Source: Brevundimonas variabilis
GTDB taxonomy: Bacteria > Pseudomonadota > Alphaproteobacteria > Caulobacterales > Caulobacteraceae
Reading direction: 5' to 3'
Length of the DNA stretch: 64,000 bases
Assembly: GCF_014199945.1 (NCBI RefSeq)
Contig: NZ_JACHOR010000002.1
Span: forward strand, 248,001 to 312,000
Positions within the stretch are counted from its first letter, which is position 1; every line of letters starts with the position of its first letter. Positions 36,112-45,728 of this stretch are shown here, piece after piece. A program made the translations under genes and the position numbers. The notes beneath the pieces are model-generated. The model was not told the origin of the DNA. It worked only from the letters and a program-made list of their open reading frames with translations, and ran no database searches.

Positions 36112-36591
36112 GTGAGCCAGTACGACCCCAACCTCGATCCGAACGTCGATATCAATCGCATCCCGCCCTCTCAGCCGGTCTATACCGAGACCATCGAAAC
36201 CGTGGTCGTCCGGCCTGAGTCCAACACCGGCTGGTGGGTGGCCGGTATCCTGTCCGCCGTCGTGCTGATCGCACTGTTCTGGGTCCTGGCCTCGGGCGGC
36301 AATGACGACGACGTTGAAATGGAGCTGGCGCGGGCGCAGGCCGAAGTGGCGCAGGCGAATGCCAATGCCGATCAGGCCGTGATCCAGGGACAGATCGCCG
36401 GTGCCCAGCAGAGCGTTGAATTTGCGCGGGCAGATGCGGCCCGGGCACAGGCTGAAGCCGCGCGCGCCATCAGCGAAGCCCGCACGGCCCAGGCCGAGGC
36501 GGCGCGTCCTGTAATCATCGAGGCTCCGGCACCCGCGGCTCCGGCTGCGACGGGCTCTGCCACGATCACCTCGACATCGCCGCAGCCCTGA
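36112..36591 (+). CDS. Single-pass membrane protein with Ala/Gln/Glu coiled coil
   Basis: 159 residues from a GTG start with GGAGGG at a good distance upstream; a longer frame is less plausible. A hydrophilic N-terminal segment (SQYDPNLDPNVDINRIPP) precedes one membrane helix at residues about 42-62 (WWVAGILSAVVLIALFWVLA). The rest is a long helical run of Ala, Gln, Arg and Glu with heptad-like spacing, then a Pro/Ala/Thr/Ser-rich tail. It is not recognised as a known family; the architecture suggests a membrane-anchored coiled-coil. It follows prmA and precedes DUF1489. Confidence 0.65.
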   Translation: MSQYDPNLDPNVDINRIPPSQPVYTETIETVVVRPESNTGWWVAGILSAVVLIALFWVLASGGNDDDVEMELARAQAEVAQANANADQAVIQGQIAGAQQSVEFARADAARAQAEAARAISEARTAQAEAARPVIIEAPAPAAPAATGSATITSTSPQP

Positions 36592-36645
36592 CTGCGGCAG
36601 GATTGGCCCTCCCCTGACCGGGGAGGGAGGTGCTAGAGGCCGTCG

Positions 36646-37044
36646 ATGCCTCTTCACCTGATCAAACTCTGCGTCGGCGTCGCCAAGGTCGAGACCCTGG
36701 AGCGACGCACCAGCAAAGGTGACTGGCTGACGGTTCATACCCGCATGACCCCCAAGCGGGCAGCCGAAATCGAGGATGGCGGCTCGATCTACTGGGTCAT
36801 GAAGGGGTCGGTAACCTGCCGCATGCCCGTGCTGGACATCACCACGCACGGCGAGGGCAAGACTTCGATGTGCCATATCACCCTGTCGCCGGATGTTGTC
36901 CGGACGGCACCGCAGGCACGGCGACCGTTTCAGGGCTGGCGCTATCTTGAGCCCAAGGATGCACCACCGGATCTTTCGTCCATCGAAGCCGGCGAGTTGC
37001 CGGACGATCTGGCGAGAGCTCTGCGCGATGCCGGTGCCTGGTAG
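36646..37044 (+). CDS. DUF1489 family protein
   Basis: 132 residues. The sequence HLIKLCVGVAKVETLE, IYWVMKGSVTCRMPVLDI and RPFQGWRYLEPKDAPPDL agrees with DUF1489, a family of small cytoplasmic proteins found widely in alphaproteobacteria with no established function. A 7-bp GC hairpin (CCTCCCC / GGGGAGG) lies 25-45 bases upstream, between the previous gene and this start. The MATE gene follows after 47 bases. Confidence 0.85.
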   Translation: MPLHLIKLCVGVAKVETLERRTSKGDWLTVHTRMTPKRAAEIEDGGSIYWVMKGSVTCRMPVLDITTHGEGKTSMCHITLSPDVVRTAPQARRPFQGWRYLEPKDAPPDLSSIEAGELPDDLARALRDAGAW

Positions 37045-37091
37045 GCGGCGGATCGATTTCGGCCATTGACCCCGGGGCGAGGGCGTGGCCT

Positions 37092-38462
37092 GTGCCGCGT
37101 CCCATGGCCCTGTTCAGTACCCAGACCCGGACGACGACGCGCGACCTGCTGACGCTGGCCTGGCCAGTCATTCTGGCGCGCATCGGGATCATGACCATGG
37201 GTCTGACCGATGCGATTGTCGTGGGCAATTTCTCCAGTCGGGAACTGGCGTATCATTCGCTGGCCTGGGCCCCGACGTCCGTGATCGTGACGACGGCGGT
37301 CGGCCTGCTGCTCGGCGTCCAGGTCATGACGGCGCGCCTGATCGGCGAAGGGCGTCGGCAGGAGGCCGGGGCCGTGCTGCGGCGGGGTGTCGTCTATTCG
37401 CTGCAGATCGGGGTGGTCTCGATGGTGGCGCTGATCGCCTTCGGTCCCTGGGCGCTGCGCAACATGGGTCTGGAGGCCGGGCTGGGCGAGGGGTCCGGTC
37501 CCGCGCTGATCGTCTTCGCCCTGTCCATGCCCTTCTATCTGGTCAGTGTGTCGGCCCAGTTCTTTCTTGAGGCCCTTGGGCGTCCCAAGCCGGGGATGAT
37601 CGCCATGTGGGTGGCGAACGGGATCAATCTAGGCCTGAACCTGCTGCTGGTCCCCGACCTCTTCGGTGTCGGCGTGGCAGGGGCCGAGGCCTCGGCCTGG
37701 GCGACATTCGGGGCCCGGCTGGCTCTGGCGGCGTTCCTGATTTTCTTCATCCTGCGGCTGCCGGAGGCGCGGGCGCTGGGTGTGTTCAACCGGCCAAGAC
37801 CGGACCGCGTCGCGTCTGGCGAACAGGTCAAGATCGGTGCCGGCGCCGGGGCCTCCTATTTCATCGAGGTCGGGGCCTTTGCCCTGATGACCCTGATCGC
37901 GGGGCAGCTGGGCACGGCCGAAACCGCGGCCTGGGCCGTGGTCCTCAACATCTCGGCCATCATCTTCATGGTTCCGATGGGGATGTCGTCGGCGACGGCA
38001 GTGCTGGTCGGCGGGGCCTATGGTGGCCGCGATGGTCGCGGGGTGATGCGCGCGGGTCTGGTCGGAATCGCGGTCGTGACCGCGCTGACGCTGGCCATTG
38101 CCGTTGCCGTCTGGCCCAGCGCCGGCCTCATGGTGGCGGCCTACAACCGGGACCCGGCCCTGCTGGCCATTGCGGCTCCGGCGCTCGTTCTGGCGACCCT
38201 GTTTTTCGTCGCCGACGGCATCCAGGTCGTGGCAGCCCAGGCCAACCGGGCGGCCGGGGACGTCTGGTGGCCGACGATCATGCATTTCGTTGCCTATGGC
38301 GCGATCATGATGCCGCTCGGCTGGTTCCTCGCGCACGAAATCGGCGTCAATGGTCTGGTCTGGGCGGTGATCGTCGCCAGTCTGGTGTCGTCGACCCTTC
38401 TGACCGGCCGTTTCGTGCGGATTTCACGAAGACTGAGCCCGATGCCCCCGGCTGCGTTATAG
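37092..38462 (+). CDS. MATE-family efflux transporter
   Basis: 456 residues from GTG at 37092 (an ATG four codons later is possible). Twelve hydrophobic helices fit the MATE fold: LLTLAWPVILARIGIMTMGLTDAIVVGNFS at the start (in continuous order), TTAVGLLLGVQVMTARLIGEGR, and the second-half counterpart MVPMGMSSATAVLVGGAYGGRDGRG. MATE proteins export organic cations or drugs in exchange for H+ or Na+. The substrate cannot be inferred. Nearby genes are unrelated, so it may be an independent resistance gene. Confidence 0.9.
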   Translation: MPRPMALFSTQTRTTTRDLLTLAWPVILARIGIMTMGLTDAIVVGNFSSRELAYHSLAWAPTSVIVTTAVGLLLGVQVMTARLIGEGRRQEAGAVLRRGVVYSLQIGVVSMVALIAFGPWALRNMGLEAGLGEGSGPALIVFALSMPFYLVSVSAQFFLEALGRPKPGMIAMWVANGINLGLNLLLVPDLFGVGVAGAEASAWATFGARLALAAFLIFFILRLPEARALGVFNRPRPDRVASGEQVKIGAGAGASYFIEVGAFALMTLIAGQLGTAETAAWAVVLNISAIIFMVPMGMSSATAVLVGGAYGGRDGRGVMRAGLVGIAVVTALTLAIAVAVWPSAGLMVAAYNRDPALLAIAAPALVLATLFFVADGIQVVAAQANRAAGDVWWPTIMHFVAYGAIMMPLGWFLAHEIGVNGLVWAVIVASLVSSTLLTGRFVRISRRLSPMPPAAL

Positions 38463-38481
38463 TCGCTCAAGGAGACCAATC

Positions 38482-39378
38482 ATGACCGATCCGACCGAAG
38501 CCGAGATCAACGCCTTCGACATCACCGATGCCGAGGCCGCCCAGATCAATGCCATTGCCCACCCGCTGCTGGCCGATCCGGCACCGGACGCGAACGACGA
38601 TCTGGTCCAGATCGATTCGACGGTAGACGGGACGGTCTTCATCACCATCAACCGTCCGGCCAAGAAGAACGCGTTCGATGCCGCAACGATCGCAGCGTTG
38701 CACGAAGCGTTCGAAACGCTGCACGGGGCTGATAACGTCCGAGCCGTCTTCATCCGGGGGGCCGGCGGGACCTTCAGCGCGGGCGCCGACCTGCAGTGGA
38801 TGGCCGATGCGGCGGGCTGGACCGAATCGGACAACCGCGACGACGCCATGGGCCTGGCCCGGATGCTGAAGGCGCTGCACGACATTCCGGCCCTGACGAT
38901 TGCCGTCGTTGAAGGTGCCGCCATGGGTGGCGGGGCGGGCATCGTCGCTGCCTGCGACATGGCCGTGGCGGTTGAGGGGTCGCGGTTCGCCTTCTCCGAG
39001 GTCAAGCTGGGCCTGATCCCGGCGACCATCGCCCCCTACGTCATCGAGGCCGTCGGGGCTCGCAAGGCGCGGCAGCTGTTCCTGACGGCGAACACCTTCG
39101 ACGCCGACTATGCCGCTCATGCCGGATTGATCGACATGGTCCTGCCCGAGGGTATGGTCGACGAGTTCATCTCGATGCTGACCGACAGCCTGACCCTGAA
39201 TGCGCCCGGTGCCATGGGCGAGGCCAAGCGGCTGGTCCGCGACGTGGCAGGCCAGAAGATCGACAGCGGTCTGCTGGAGGAAACGGCCAAGCGGATCGCC
39301 CGGGCCCGGGTGAGCGAAGAGGGCCAGGAAGGCGTCCGGGCCTTCCTCGACAAGCGCAAGCCACGCTGGGCCGAGTGA
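38482..39378 (+). CDS. liuC: Enoyl-CoA hydratase family, probably 3-methylglutaconyl-CoA hydratase
   Basis: 298 residues with a crotonase fold preceded by an extra 40-residue acidic N-terminus. Family motifs: FITINRPAKKNAFD, FSAGADLQWM (oxyanion hole), EGAAMGGGAGIVAACDMAVA, and FAFSEVKLGLIPATIAPYV. The last motif is characteristic of methylglutaconyl-CoA hydratases of leucine catabolism. A biotin-dependent carboxylase subunit follows after 80 bases, which supports this. Which acyl-CoA it uses is inferred, not shown. Confidence 0.75.
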   Translation: MTDPTEAEINAFDITDAEAAQINAIAHPLLADPAPDANDDLVQIDSTVDGTVFITINRPAKKNAFDAATIAALHEAFETLHGADNVRAVFIRGAGGTFSAGADLQWMADAAGWTESDNRDDAMGLARMLKALHDIPALTIAVVEGAAMGGGAGIVAACDMAVAVEGSRFAFSEVKLGLIPATIAPYVIEAVGARKARQLFLTANTFDADYAAHAGLIDMVLPEGMVDEFISMLTDSLTLNAPGAMGEAKRLVRDVAGQKIDSGLLEETAKRIARARVSEEGQEGVRAFLDKRKPRWAE

Positions 39379-39458
39379 TCAGGAATATGTCCCGGGGGCG
39401 ATCCGGGACAGATGTCTGGCCTCTCGACCCATGGGTGATCGGCCTCTAAACGGTACCC

Positions 39459-41369
39459 ATGTTCAAATCCGTCCTCGTCGCCAACCGTGGCGAAATCGCT
39501 TGCCGTGTGTTCCGGACCGCCAGGCGGATGGGTATCCGGACCATTGCCGTCTACTCCGAGGCGGATGCCGGCGCGCTGCATGTCCGGCTGGCCGATGAGG
39601 CGGTGCTGATCGGCCCTGCGCCGGCGCGCGAAAGCTATCTGGATCAGGCGAAGGTGCTGGAGGCCGCCAGGGCCAGCGGGGCCGAGGCCATCCATCCCGG
39701 CTATGGTTTCCTGTCGGAGAATGCCGAGTTTGCCGAGGCTGTAATGGCGGCTGGGCTGGTCTGGATCGGCGCGCCACCAGCGGCGATCCGCGCCATGGGC
39801 CTCAAGGATGCCGCCAAGAAATTGATGGTCGAGGCCGGGGTGCCGGTTACGCCGGGCTATATGGGCGAGGACCAGTCGGTCGAGCGCCTGTCTGCCGAAG
39901 CCGCAGCGACGGGCTATCCGGTACTGATCAAGGCCGTGGCCGGCGGCGGCGGCAAGGGCATGCGTCGCGTAGACGATCCGGCGGCCTTTGCCGATGCCCT
40001 CGCGTCCTGCCAGCGCGAGGCGGCGTCCAGCTTTGGCGACGACCGGGTCCTGATCGAGAAATACATCCTGTCGCCGCGGCATATCGAGGTGCAGGTGTTC
40101 GGCGACAGCCATGGGAATGTGGTCCACCTTTACGAGCGCGACTGTTCGCTGCAACGGCGTCATCAGAAGGTGATCGAGGAGGCTCCGGCCCCTGGCATGG
40201 ATGCCGCAACCCGGGCCGCAGTCACCGAGGCCGCCGTGAAGGCTGCCAAGGCCGTAAACTACGTCGGGGCCGGCACGATCGAGTTCATTGCCGACGGGAC
40301 CGAGGGCCTGCGCGCCGACCGGACCTGGTTCATGGAGATGAACACCCGGCTGCAGGTCGAACACCCGGTGACCGAAGCCATCACCGGCGTCGATCTGGTC
40401 GAATGGCAGTTCCGTGCCGCGGCGGGCGAGCCGGTGCCGCTGAAGCAGGCGGATATTCCCCTGATCGGATGGGCCATGGAGGCACGGCTTTACGCCGAAG
40501 ACCCAGCCAATGGCTTCATGCCCAGTATCGGCAGGCTGGAACATTTCCGGCTGCCGGAAGGGGTCCGGATCGACACCGGCGTGGAACAGGGCGGCGAGGT
40601 CAGCCAGTTCTACGATCCGATGATCGCCAAGCTCATCGTCCATGCCGACACGCGCGAGGCCGCGGCAACAGCGCTTGCGCGGGCTACAGGCGGGGTCGAG
40701 GTCTGGCCGGTCAGGACCAATGCGGGTTTCCTCGGGCGGTGCCTGACGCATCCACGATTCTTTGCTGGAGACGTCGATACCGGCTTCATCGGAGCCGAGG
40801 AATCGACCCTGATTTCAAAGCCGGTCGCGTCCCAGGCCTTACTGCAGGATGCCGCGCTGCGGATTCGCTTGGCTAGTCGCGGCTCGGTCGCTGGTTCGGA
40901 CCGTTATGCGGCGTGGGATCCGTTCGCCAGTCCGGGTGGCTTCAGAGCCAATGCTGAGCCGCGCCTTGACCAGATCGTCTATGCGAATGGCGAAAGGGCA
41001 ATCTTGCAAATCGACGGTTCGCTCAGCGCCGACGGCCGGAGCGATCATCCTGCGCTGGACTCTCATTCGACGGTCTATTTCGAGGGAGGCGACACGTTCG
41101 TCGTTTCAAGCCGGATGGACGCGCTGACCGCCGGATCGGCCTCCGACGGATCCCTCCGAGCGCCGATGCCGGGCAAGATCGTGGCGACACCCGCTTGCCC
41201 GGGGGATGTCGTGACCAAGGGTCAGCCCATCGTGGTGCTGGAGGCCATGAAGATGGAGCACGCGCTCGTCGCGCCGTTTGACGGCAAGGTCTCCGAACTC
41301 AGCGTGGCAGTCGGCGATCAGGTGTCTGCCGACGCGATACTGGCCATGGTCCTGCCGGACGAGGCCTAG
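39459..41369 (+). CDS. liuD: Acyl-CoA carboxylase biotin-carboxylase/BCCP subunit, probably MccA/LiuD
   Basis: 636 residues. The biotin carboxylase domain (1 to about 445) includes VLVANRGEIACRVFRTAR, HPGYGFLSENAEFA, AVAGGGGKGMRRV and EMNTRLQVEHPVTEAITG. A linker carries a BT-type domain and the C-terminus is a biotinyl domain with the biotin lysine K598 in LEAMKMEH. The layout fits the alpha subunit of 3-methylcrotonyl-CoA carboxylase; propionyl-CoA carboxylase alpha is the main alternative. The preceding liuC-like gene favours MCC. No mccB, ivd or hmgL is adjacent, which is unusual. Confidence 0.82.
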   Translation: MFKSVLVANRGEIACRVFRTARRMGIRTIAVYSEADAGALHVRLADEAVLIGPAPARESYLDQAKVLEAARASGAEAIHPGYGFLSENAEFAEAVMAAGLVWIGAPPAAIRAMGLKDAAKKLMVEAGVPVTPGYMGEDQSVERLSAEAAATGYPVLIKAVAGGGGKGMRRVDDPAAFADALASCQREAASSFGDDRVLIEKYILSPRHIEVQVFGDSHGNVVHLYERDCSLQRRHQKVIEEAPAPGMDAATRAAVTEAAVKAAKAVNYVGAGTIEFIADGTEGLRADRTWFMEMNTRLQVEHPVTEAITGVDLVEWQFRAAAGEPVPLKQADIPLIGWAMEARLYAEDPANGFMPSIGRLEHFRLPEGVRIDTGVEQGGEVSQFYDPMIAKLIVHADTREAAATALARATGGVEVWPVRTNAGFLGRCLTHPRFFAGDVDTGFIGAEESTLISKPVASQALLQDAALRIRLASRGSVAGSDRYAAWDPFASPGGFRANAEPRLDQIVYANGERAILQIDGSLSADGRSDHPALDSHSTVYFEGGDTFVVSSRMDALTAGSASDGSLRAPMPGKIVATPACPGDVVTKGQPIVVLEAMKMEHALVAPFDGKVSELSVAVGDQVSADAILAMVLPDEA

Positions 41370-41407
41370 CGGCAGCGCCAAAGGCCAGCGAGCCGGGGAC
41401 GATGGGC

Positions 41408-41905
41408 TCAGGCGGACCTGTACGCTGCCACTTCGGCCTCGAGCGCTTCCGCCAGAACCCGGCCGGTGGGGTGTTCGTCGGTCTGGATCTGGTCCCGGAC
41501 GACGGCTCGAATGGCATCGACGTGGGCGTCGAGCAAACGAACCGGCACCTGCGCGCGGCGGGCAGGATCATCGAGAAGCTTGCACAGGGACCCTGCCAGG
41601 CGTGTGACCAATGGATACTGATAGGTCGACCCGAGCCCTTTCAGGTCGTGGGCGCGGAAGTAGAGGGCTTCGGCGGTCACAGTGTTCAGCCCCTCGGCGC
41701 GTATCGCAGCCTGTGCGGCTTCGAGCTTGGTGATCTCGTCCTGAAGCCATTGGCCGAACTGGGCCGACATGCCCCGGAGAGCCTCTTCGGCCTTGGCAAT
41801 CGCATCGGCATTGATGCCGCCGAAACCGCCGCCCACCTTCATGCGCAGCGTATTGGGCGGCCGAATCACCTGGGCTGGATCGTTCACAACGGGCTCCTGA
41901 AGCAA
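41408..41905 (-). CDS. Hpt-domain phosphotransfer protein
   Basis: 165 residues. The C-terminal two-thirds is a histidine-phosphotransfer helical domain: the acceptor is H86 in RAHDLKGLGSTYQYPLV, followed by RLAGSLCKLLDD. An N-terminal segment (MKVGGGFGGINADAIAKAEEAL) precedes it. Such proteins relay phosphoryl groups between hybrid kinases and response regulators; the partners are not visible nearby. It lies downstream of nadK, 66 bases after it on the minus strand. Confidence 0.8.
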   Translation of the reverse strand: MLQEPVVNDPAQVIRPPNTLRMKVGGGFGGINADAIAKAEEALRGMSAQFGQWLQDEITKLEAAQAAIRAEGLNTVTAEALYFRAHDLKGLGSTYQYPLVTRLAGSLCKLLDDPARRAQVPVRLLDAHVDAIRAVVRDQIQTDEHPTGRVLAEALEAEVAAYRSA

Positions 41906-41971
41906 CGCACCATAATCACCTAAGCCCGTTAAGAAGGCGTATCCTTACCGAGCCTAAACCGTGTGGATCCG

Positions 41972-42757
41972 TCAGCCGGTAAACTGCTCCGACAGGACCC
42001 GTTCCTCGAACGATCGTCCGGAATCGAACAGCATCGTGAGGGCTATGTCACGGCGTTCCCGGACTTCGACCCGGCAGACGCTGCGGACTTCAAGACTGTC
42101 CGCCACCGCCGAAACGGGACGCTTGTCCGCCTCGAGAACCTCGAAACACACGCTGGCTTCATGCGAGAGCAGGGCGCCCCGCCAGCGACGCGGGCGAAAG
42201 GCACTGATCGGGGTCAGGGCAAGGACCCGCGCGTCCAGCGGGATGATCGGGCCGTGCGCTGAGAGATTGTACGCTGTCGATCCCGCAGGTGTAGCGACCA
42301 TGCATCCATCGCAGATCAACTCATCGAGTCGGACACGATCGTCGATCAGGATGCGAAGCTTGGCACTCTGCCGGGTCTGGCGAAGCAGCGAGACCTCGTT
42401 GATGGCCAGACCGCTGAGCTTGTTGCCGTCTTCAGTCCAGGCGTCCATTTCCAGCGGATGGATGATGGCGCGTCCTGCATCAGCGATGCGGGCCAGCAGG
42501 CCGTCTTCCTCGTACTCGTTCATCAGGAAGCCCACAGACCCGCGGTTCATTCCATAGACGGGCGTGCCGCGCTCGAGATTGTTGTGGAGCGTTTCAAGCA
42601 TGAAGCCGTCGCCGCCGAGGGCGACGATCACGTCGGCATCGGCGGGCGCTACGGAGCCATACTGCCGCACCAGCCGATCCAGGGCAGCCTGGGCCTCCGG
42701 TCGGTCACTGGCGGCAAAGGCAAGGGCGGGGGATGACTGGCTCACCGCGTCAGGCAA
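41972..42757 (-). CDS. nadK: NAD kinase
   Basis: 261 residues. The ATP/NAD-kinase motif GGDG is at 48-51 ([14 protein letters not shown]), with [14 protein letters not shown] and [19 protein letters not shown] following. The enzyme phosphorylates NAD to NADP and is the only route to NADP. It is placed between the DUF2336 gene (34 bases upstream) and the Hpt gene on the same strand. Confidence 0.95.
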   Translation of the reverse strand: MPDAVSQSSPALAFAASDRPEAQAALDRLVRQYGSVAPADADVIVALGGDGFMLETLHNNLERGTPVYGMNRGSVGFLMNEYEEDGLLARIADAGRAIIHPLEMDAWTEDGNKLSGLAINEVSLLRQTRQSAKLRILIDDRVRLDELICDGCMVATPAGSTAYNLSAHGPIIPLDARVLALTPISAFRPRRWRGALLSHEASVCFEVLEADKRPVSAVADSLEVRSVCRVEVRERRDIALTMLFDSGRSFEERVLSEQFTG

Positions 42758-42791
42758 GCGGAGGACGGTCGGGAAGTCAAACGGTTCAGGA

Positions 42792-43919
42792 TCAGGCCGA
42801 GACGGTGGCCTTGAACTCCTTGGCCGCCGAAGCCGCGTTGATGGTGAGCATGGACCATCGCGCTTCGGCTGTGTGGCCTGGCGACCCGCCCGTCAGCTTT
42901 CGGATCTCCTCGAGCACAGCCGGAAACACGGCACGGTCGATCCCTGCCGCGGTGCATGCGAGGAACAGGGAGTCCGGATTGGCTGCGGCGACCGCTGTGC
43001 GGATGGTCGTCACGGGAACGCCGATGAGCGCAGCCATCCCGTTCTCGAACAGACTCAGTTTTTTCTCGCGGATCGCCCTCACCAAAAAACCGGGCCGCAA
43101 CTGCCCCGCGCCCTGGAGCTTGTCGATCAGACGGCGTTCCATCTTTTCCCGCTCCGAATAGCCGTCATCCACCACGCTGGCCGCAGTTGTGCCGGCGGGG
43201 TGTGCGGCAGCCGTGGCTTCATTGACGGCCCTCTGCATGAACGCCTCGTCCACACGGAACCGTTCGGAGATCGCCTGGCGAAGCGCCTGCCCGACCCAGG
43301 CGTAGAGTTCACTGGCCAAGGCGTCGTTGAGGCGCGGGTGGCGGGTCAGGGGCGCACGCAGGGCGGCGATCCGGCGGGCATGGTCCACCAGCCGGTGCAG
43401 CCCGTCCTCGCTGATGTCCGCGGTGCGATTTGAAGCGAGGGCGGTCAGGGTCGCTGGTTCGCCACGGTCGATGATGGCATCGGAGACCGTGCTGCTGAGC
43501 GTAGGGCGCCGCGCCACCTCGATCTGGTGCTCGATCGTCGCTTCGATCAGGATCCGGATCAGGTCCGCGTCCTTCAGAAGCGGACTGTTGGCAATCAGGG
43601 GACGGGCAATCTCGATCTCGTCAAGCGCGAGCATATGGACCAGGGCGACCGGGGCCCACGTCGCTGTCGCCAGGCTTTCAGACAGGGATTTGCGAATGTC
43701 GCGTTCGGCCTGCCGGGCCAGGGTCATGAAGACTTCGGTCAGGATGGGCGAGGCTTCCTGGCCGGGCGGCAAGGAATCGCACATGGCGGCGATGCCGTAC
43801 AACAGACGCTCCCGATCGTCGGTCGCCTTGCTGCGCGCGAGCGCCACAAGATCCGTGGCCGAGACTGCAGAAGCAGGGGGGCTCGGACGGAATGTCTGCA
43901 GTGGCAAGGCAGATGTCAC
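42792..43919 (-). CDS. DUF2336 family protein
   Basis: 375 residues, mostly helical. The DUF2336 pattern is seen in the middle: [58 protein letters not shown] (read in successive parts), and [34 protein letters not shown]. The family is confined largely to alphaproteobacteria and has no known function; the HEAT-like helical repeats suggest protein binding. It heads the minus-strand group DUF2336-nadK-Hpt. Confidence 0.82.
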   Translation of the reverse strand: MTSALPLQTFRPSPPASAVSATDLVALARSKATDDRERLLYGIAAMCDSLPPGQEASPILTEVFMTLARQAERDIRKSLSESLATATWAPVALVHMLALDEIEIARPLIANSPLLKDADLIRILIEATIEHQIEVARRPTLSSTVSDAIIDRGEPATLTALASNRTADISEDGLHRLVDHARRIAALRAPLTRHPRLNDALASELYAWVGQALRQAISERFRVDEAFMQRAVNEATAAAHPAGTTAASVVDDGYSEREKMERRLIDKLQGAGQLRPGFLVRAIREKKLSLFENGMAALIGVPVTTIRTAVAAANPDSLFLACTAAGIDRAVFPAVLEEIRKLTGGSPGHTAEARWSMLTINAASAAKEFKATVSA

Positions 43920-44064
43920 GGCAATCTCCGCGCGAATAATGTTGCAGTATGGGCGTTCGACGTGAAAAGTCGGTAAACGTGCCAGACCGGCGTTCAGCTT
44001 GACCTCCGGTTACGGCGGCGCGACGCTGGTGAAGACTTTCAATGCGAGTGAACGGGGGAACGCG

Positions 44065-44829
44065 ATGGCAGATGGTGCATCAGGATTGCTGAAATCGCGG
44101 GTGTCCGAGGACGAATGGCGGGTCCGTGTGGAGCTTGCCGCCCTCTACCGGCTGGTGGCCCTGCATGGGTGGGATGACATGATCTTCACCCACATCTCGG
44201 CCCGGGTGCAAGGCCCCGAACATCATTTCCTGATCAACCCATACGGGTTTTACTTCGAGGAGATGACTGCGTCCTGCCTGGTGAAGGTCGACCTCGACGG
44301 TAACGTCGTTCAGGAAACCCAGAGCTTCATCAATCCAGCGGGTTTCACCATCCATTCTGCGGTGCATGCGGCGCGCGAGGATGCCCATTTCGTGATCCAC
44401 CTGCACACCACAGCCGGAGTCGGGGTGGCTGCCCAGAAGGAGGGCCTGCTGCCGATCGGGCAGAACGCCTGTCTTCTACAGCATCAGGTCGCCTACCACG
44501 GCTATGAGGGTCTGGCGCTGAACCACGATGAACGCGAGCGCCTGGTCGCTGACCTCGGGGACAAGCCGCTGATGCTGCTTCGGAACCACGGCACTCTGGC
44601 GGTGGGACAGACCGCGGCGGCAGCGTGGGTTGCGATGTTCTTCCTCGAACGCGCCTGTGCCCAGCAGGTCGCGGCCCTGTCGGGCGGGCGTGAGCACGTT
44701 TTGATCGCGCCGGATGAAGCCCAGGCCGAGACGCGCGAGCAGGGCAAGGGAATTGGCTTCATCGCAAGTCTGGCCTGGCCAGGCGCTCTCAGGATGCTGG
44801 ATCGCAAGCTGCCTGGCTACGATTCCTGA
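44065..44829 (+). CDS. Class II aldolase/adducin family protein
   Basis: The ATG at 44065 (MADGASGLLKSRVSEDEW) has GGGGAAC just upstream and gives 254 residues; a TTG frame from 43999 is less likely. Metal-binding histidines appear in FVIHLHTTAGVGVAAQ and RNHGTLAVG, and the fold includes TIHSAVHAAREDAHF and NPYGFYFEEMTAS. This is the zinc aldolase type related to AraD and fuculose aldolase, though in this subgroup the activity is not established. The next gene begins only 2 bases after its stop. Confidence 0.85.
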   Translation: MADGASGLLKSRVSEDEWRVRVELAALYRLVALHGWDDMIFTHISARVQGPEHHFLINPYGFYFEEMTASCLVKVDLDGNVVQETQSFINPAGFTIHSAVHAAREDAHFVIHLHTTAGVGVAAQKEGLLPIGQNACLLQHQVAYHGYEGLALNHDERERLVADLGDKPLMLLRNHGTLAVGQTAAAAWVAMFFLERACAQQVAALSGGREHVLIAPDEAQAETREQGKGIGFIASLAWPGALRMLDRKLPGYDS

Positions 44830-44831
44830 CC

Positions 44832-45599
44832 ATGCGCGTCGTCGCCGTCCTTGGCTTTATCGTCATGACGGCGAGTTCAGCCGAGGCGGGGCCGTGGACC
44901 CTGGACGCCGGGCGTTCTCAGGTCATCGTCAAATATGAGCCTATGGAGGCCAGCCAAGGCTTTGACGAACGCGGCCAAAGGTTCGATCTGCCGGGCGTGA
45001 GGATTGACCGGTCCGTGGGCCTGTTTGCGGAATATGGACTGACGGATCGGGTGACGCTGCAGGTCAAGGGCGACTGGCAGGAAGGCAAGGACGGCGCATT
45101 CACCTATAACGGCCGCGGCCCCATCGAGATCGGTGCCACGCTCCAGGTCTGGCGTACCGATCGGACAGCGGTTTCGGTCTACGGCGGTTATGCCGATGGA
45201 GGCGACGGTCGAAACGCCGGGTATGCGGCACCGGGTGTCGGCCAGAGTGACTGGGAAGTTCGCAGTTCTGTAGGGCATTCGTTTGCGAGGGCTGGGAAAT
45301 GGGGGCCTGATCGGTCTTTCATTGACATCCAGGTCGCGCGACGCATGCGGGACGGTCTTGCGGACGAGTCGCGCGGTGAACTCACTTTTGGCGCCCACTA
45401 CGGAGACGACTGGCTCTTGCTCGGACAGGCGTATGGCGGCATCGCGGATGGCGACAATGCAAGATGGCTGCTGGTCGAAACCTCCGTCGTCCGTCACCTT
45501 GGCTCATGGAGTTTGCAGGGTGGCTGGCGGCAATCCGTCGCGGGGCGACAGACACCGGTGGCCATCGGACCGGTTGTCGCTCTATGGCGGCGTTTCTGA
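44832..45599 (+). CDS. Predicted outer-membrane beta-barrel protein
   Basis: 255 residues with a signal peptide (MRVVAVLGFIVMTASSAEA). The mature protein has alternating hydrophobic and polar residues typical of amphipathic strands (GLFAEYGLTDRVTLQVKG, AVSVYGGYADGG) and ends with a C-terminal Phe in VALWRRF, as in outer-membrane barrels recognised by BamA. It is not assigned to a named family. Tight spacing after the aldolase-like gene suggests co-expression; the RND pair lies 129 bases downstream. Confidence 0.65.
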   Translation: MRVVAVLGFIVMTASSAEAGPWTLDAGRSQVIVKYEPMEASQGFDERGQRFDLPGVRIDRSVGLFAEYGLTDRVTLQVKGDWQEGKDGAFTYNGRGPIEIGATLQVWRTDRTAVSVYGGYADGGDGRNAGYAAPGVGQSDWEVRSSVGHSFARAGKWGPDRSFIDIQVARRMRDGLADESRGELTFGAHYGDDWLLLGQAYGGIADGDNARWLLVETSVVRHLGSWSLQGGWRQSVAGRQTPVAIGPVVALWRRF

Positions 45600-45728
45600 A
45601 GAGCAGATATCGGCGAAGGATTCCCGCGACGGAAACCGGAACCGCAGACGTTACAATGCCTTTAGTTGCGTCGAGTTCGGCTTGAGGCCAAGCCGTCGCT
45701 CAACCGTCGTATCCGGAGAGCCTGCCGC

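Noticed and set aside
39117..40751. Minus-strand frame of 544 codons opposite liuC and liuD
   Set aside because: Antisense to two genes with clear motifs, and no motif of its own.
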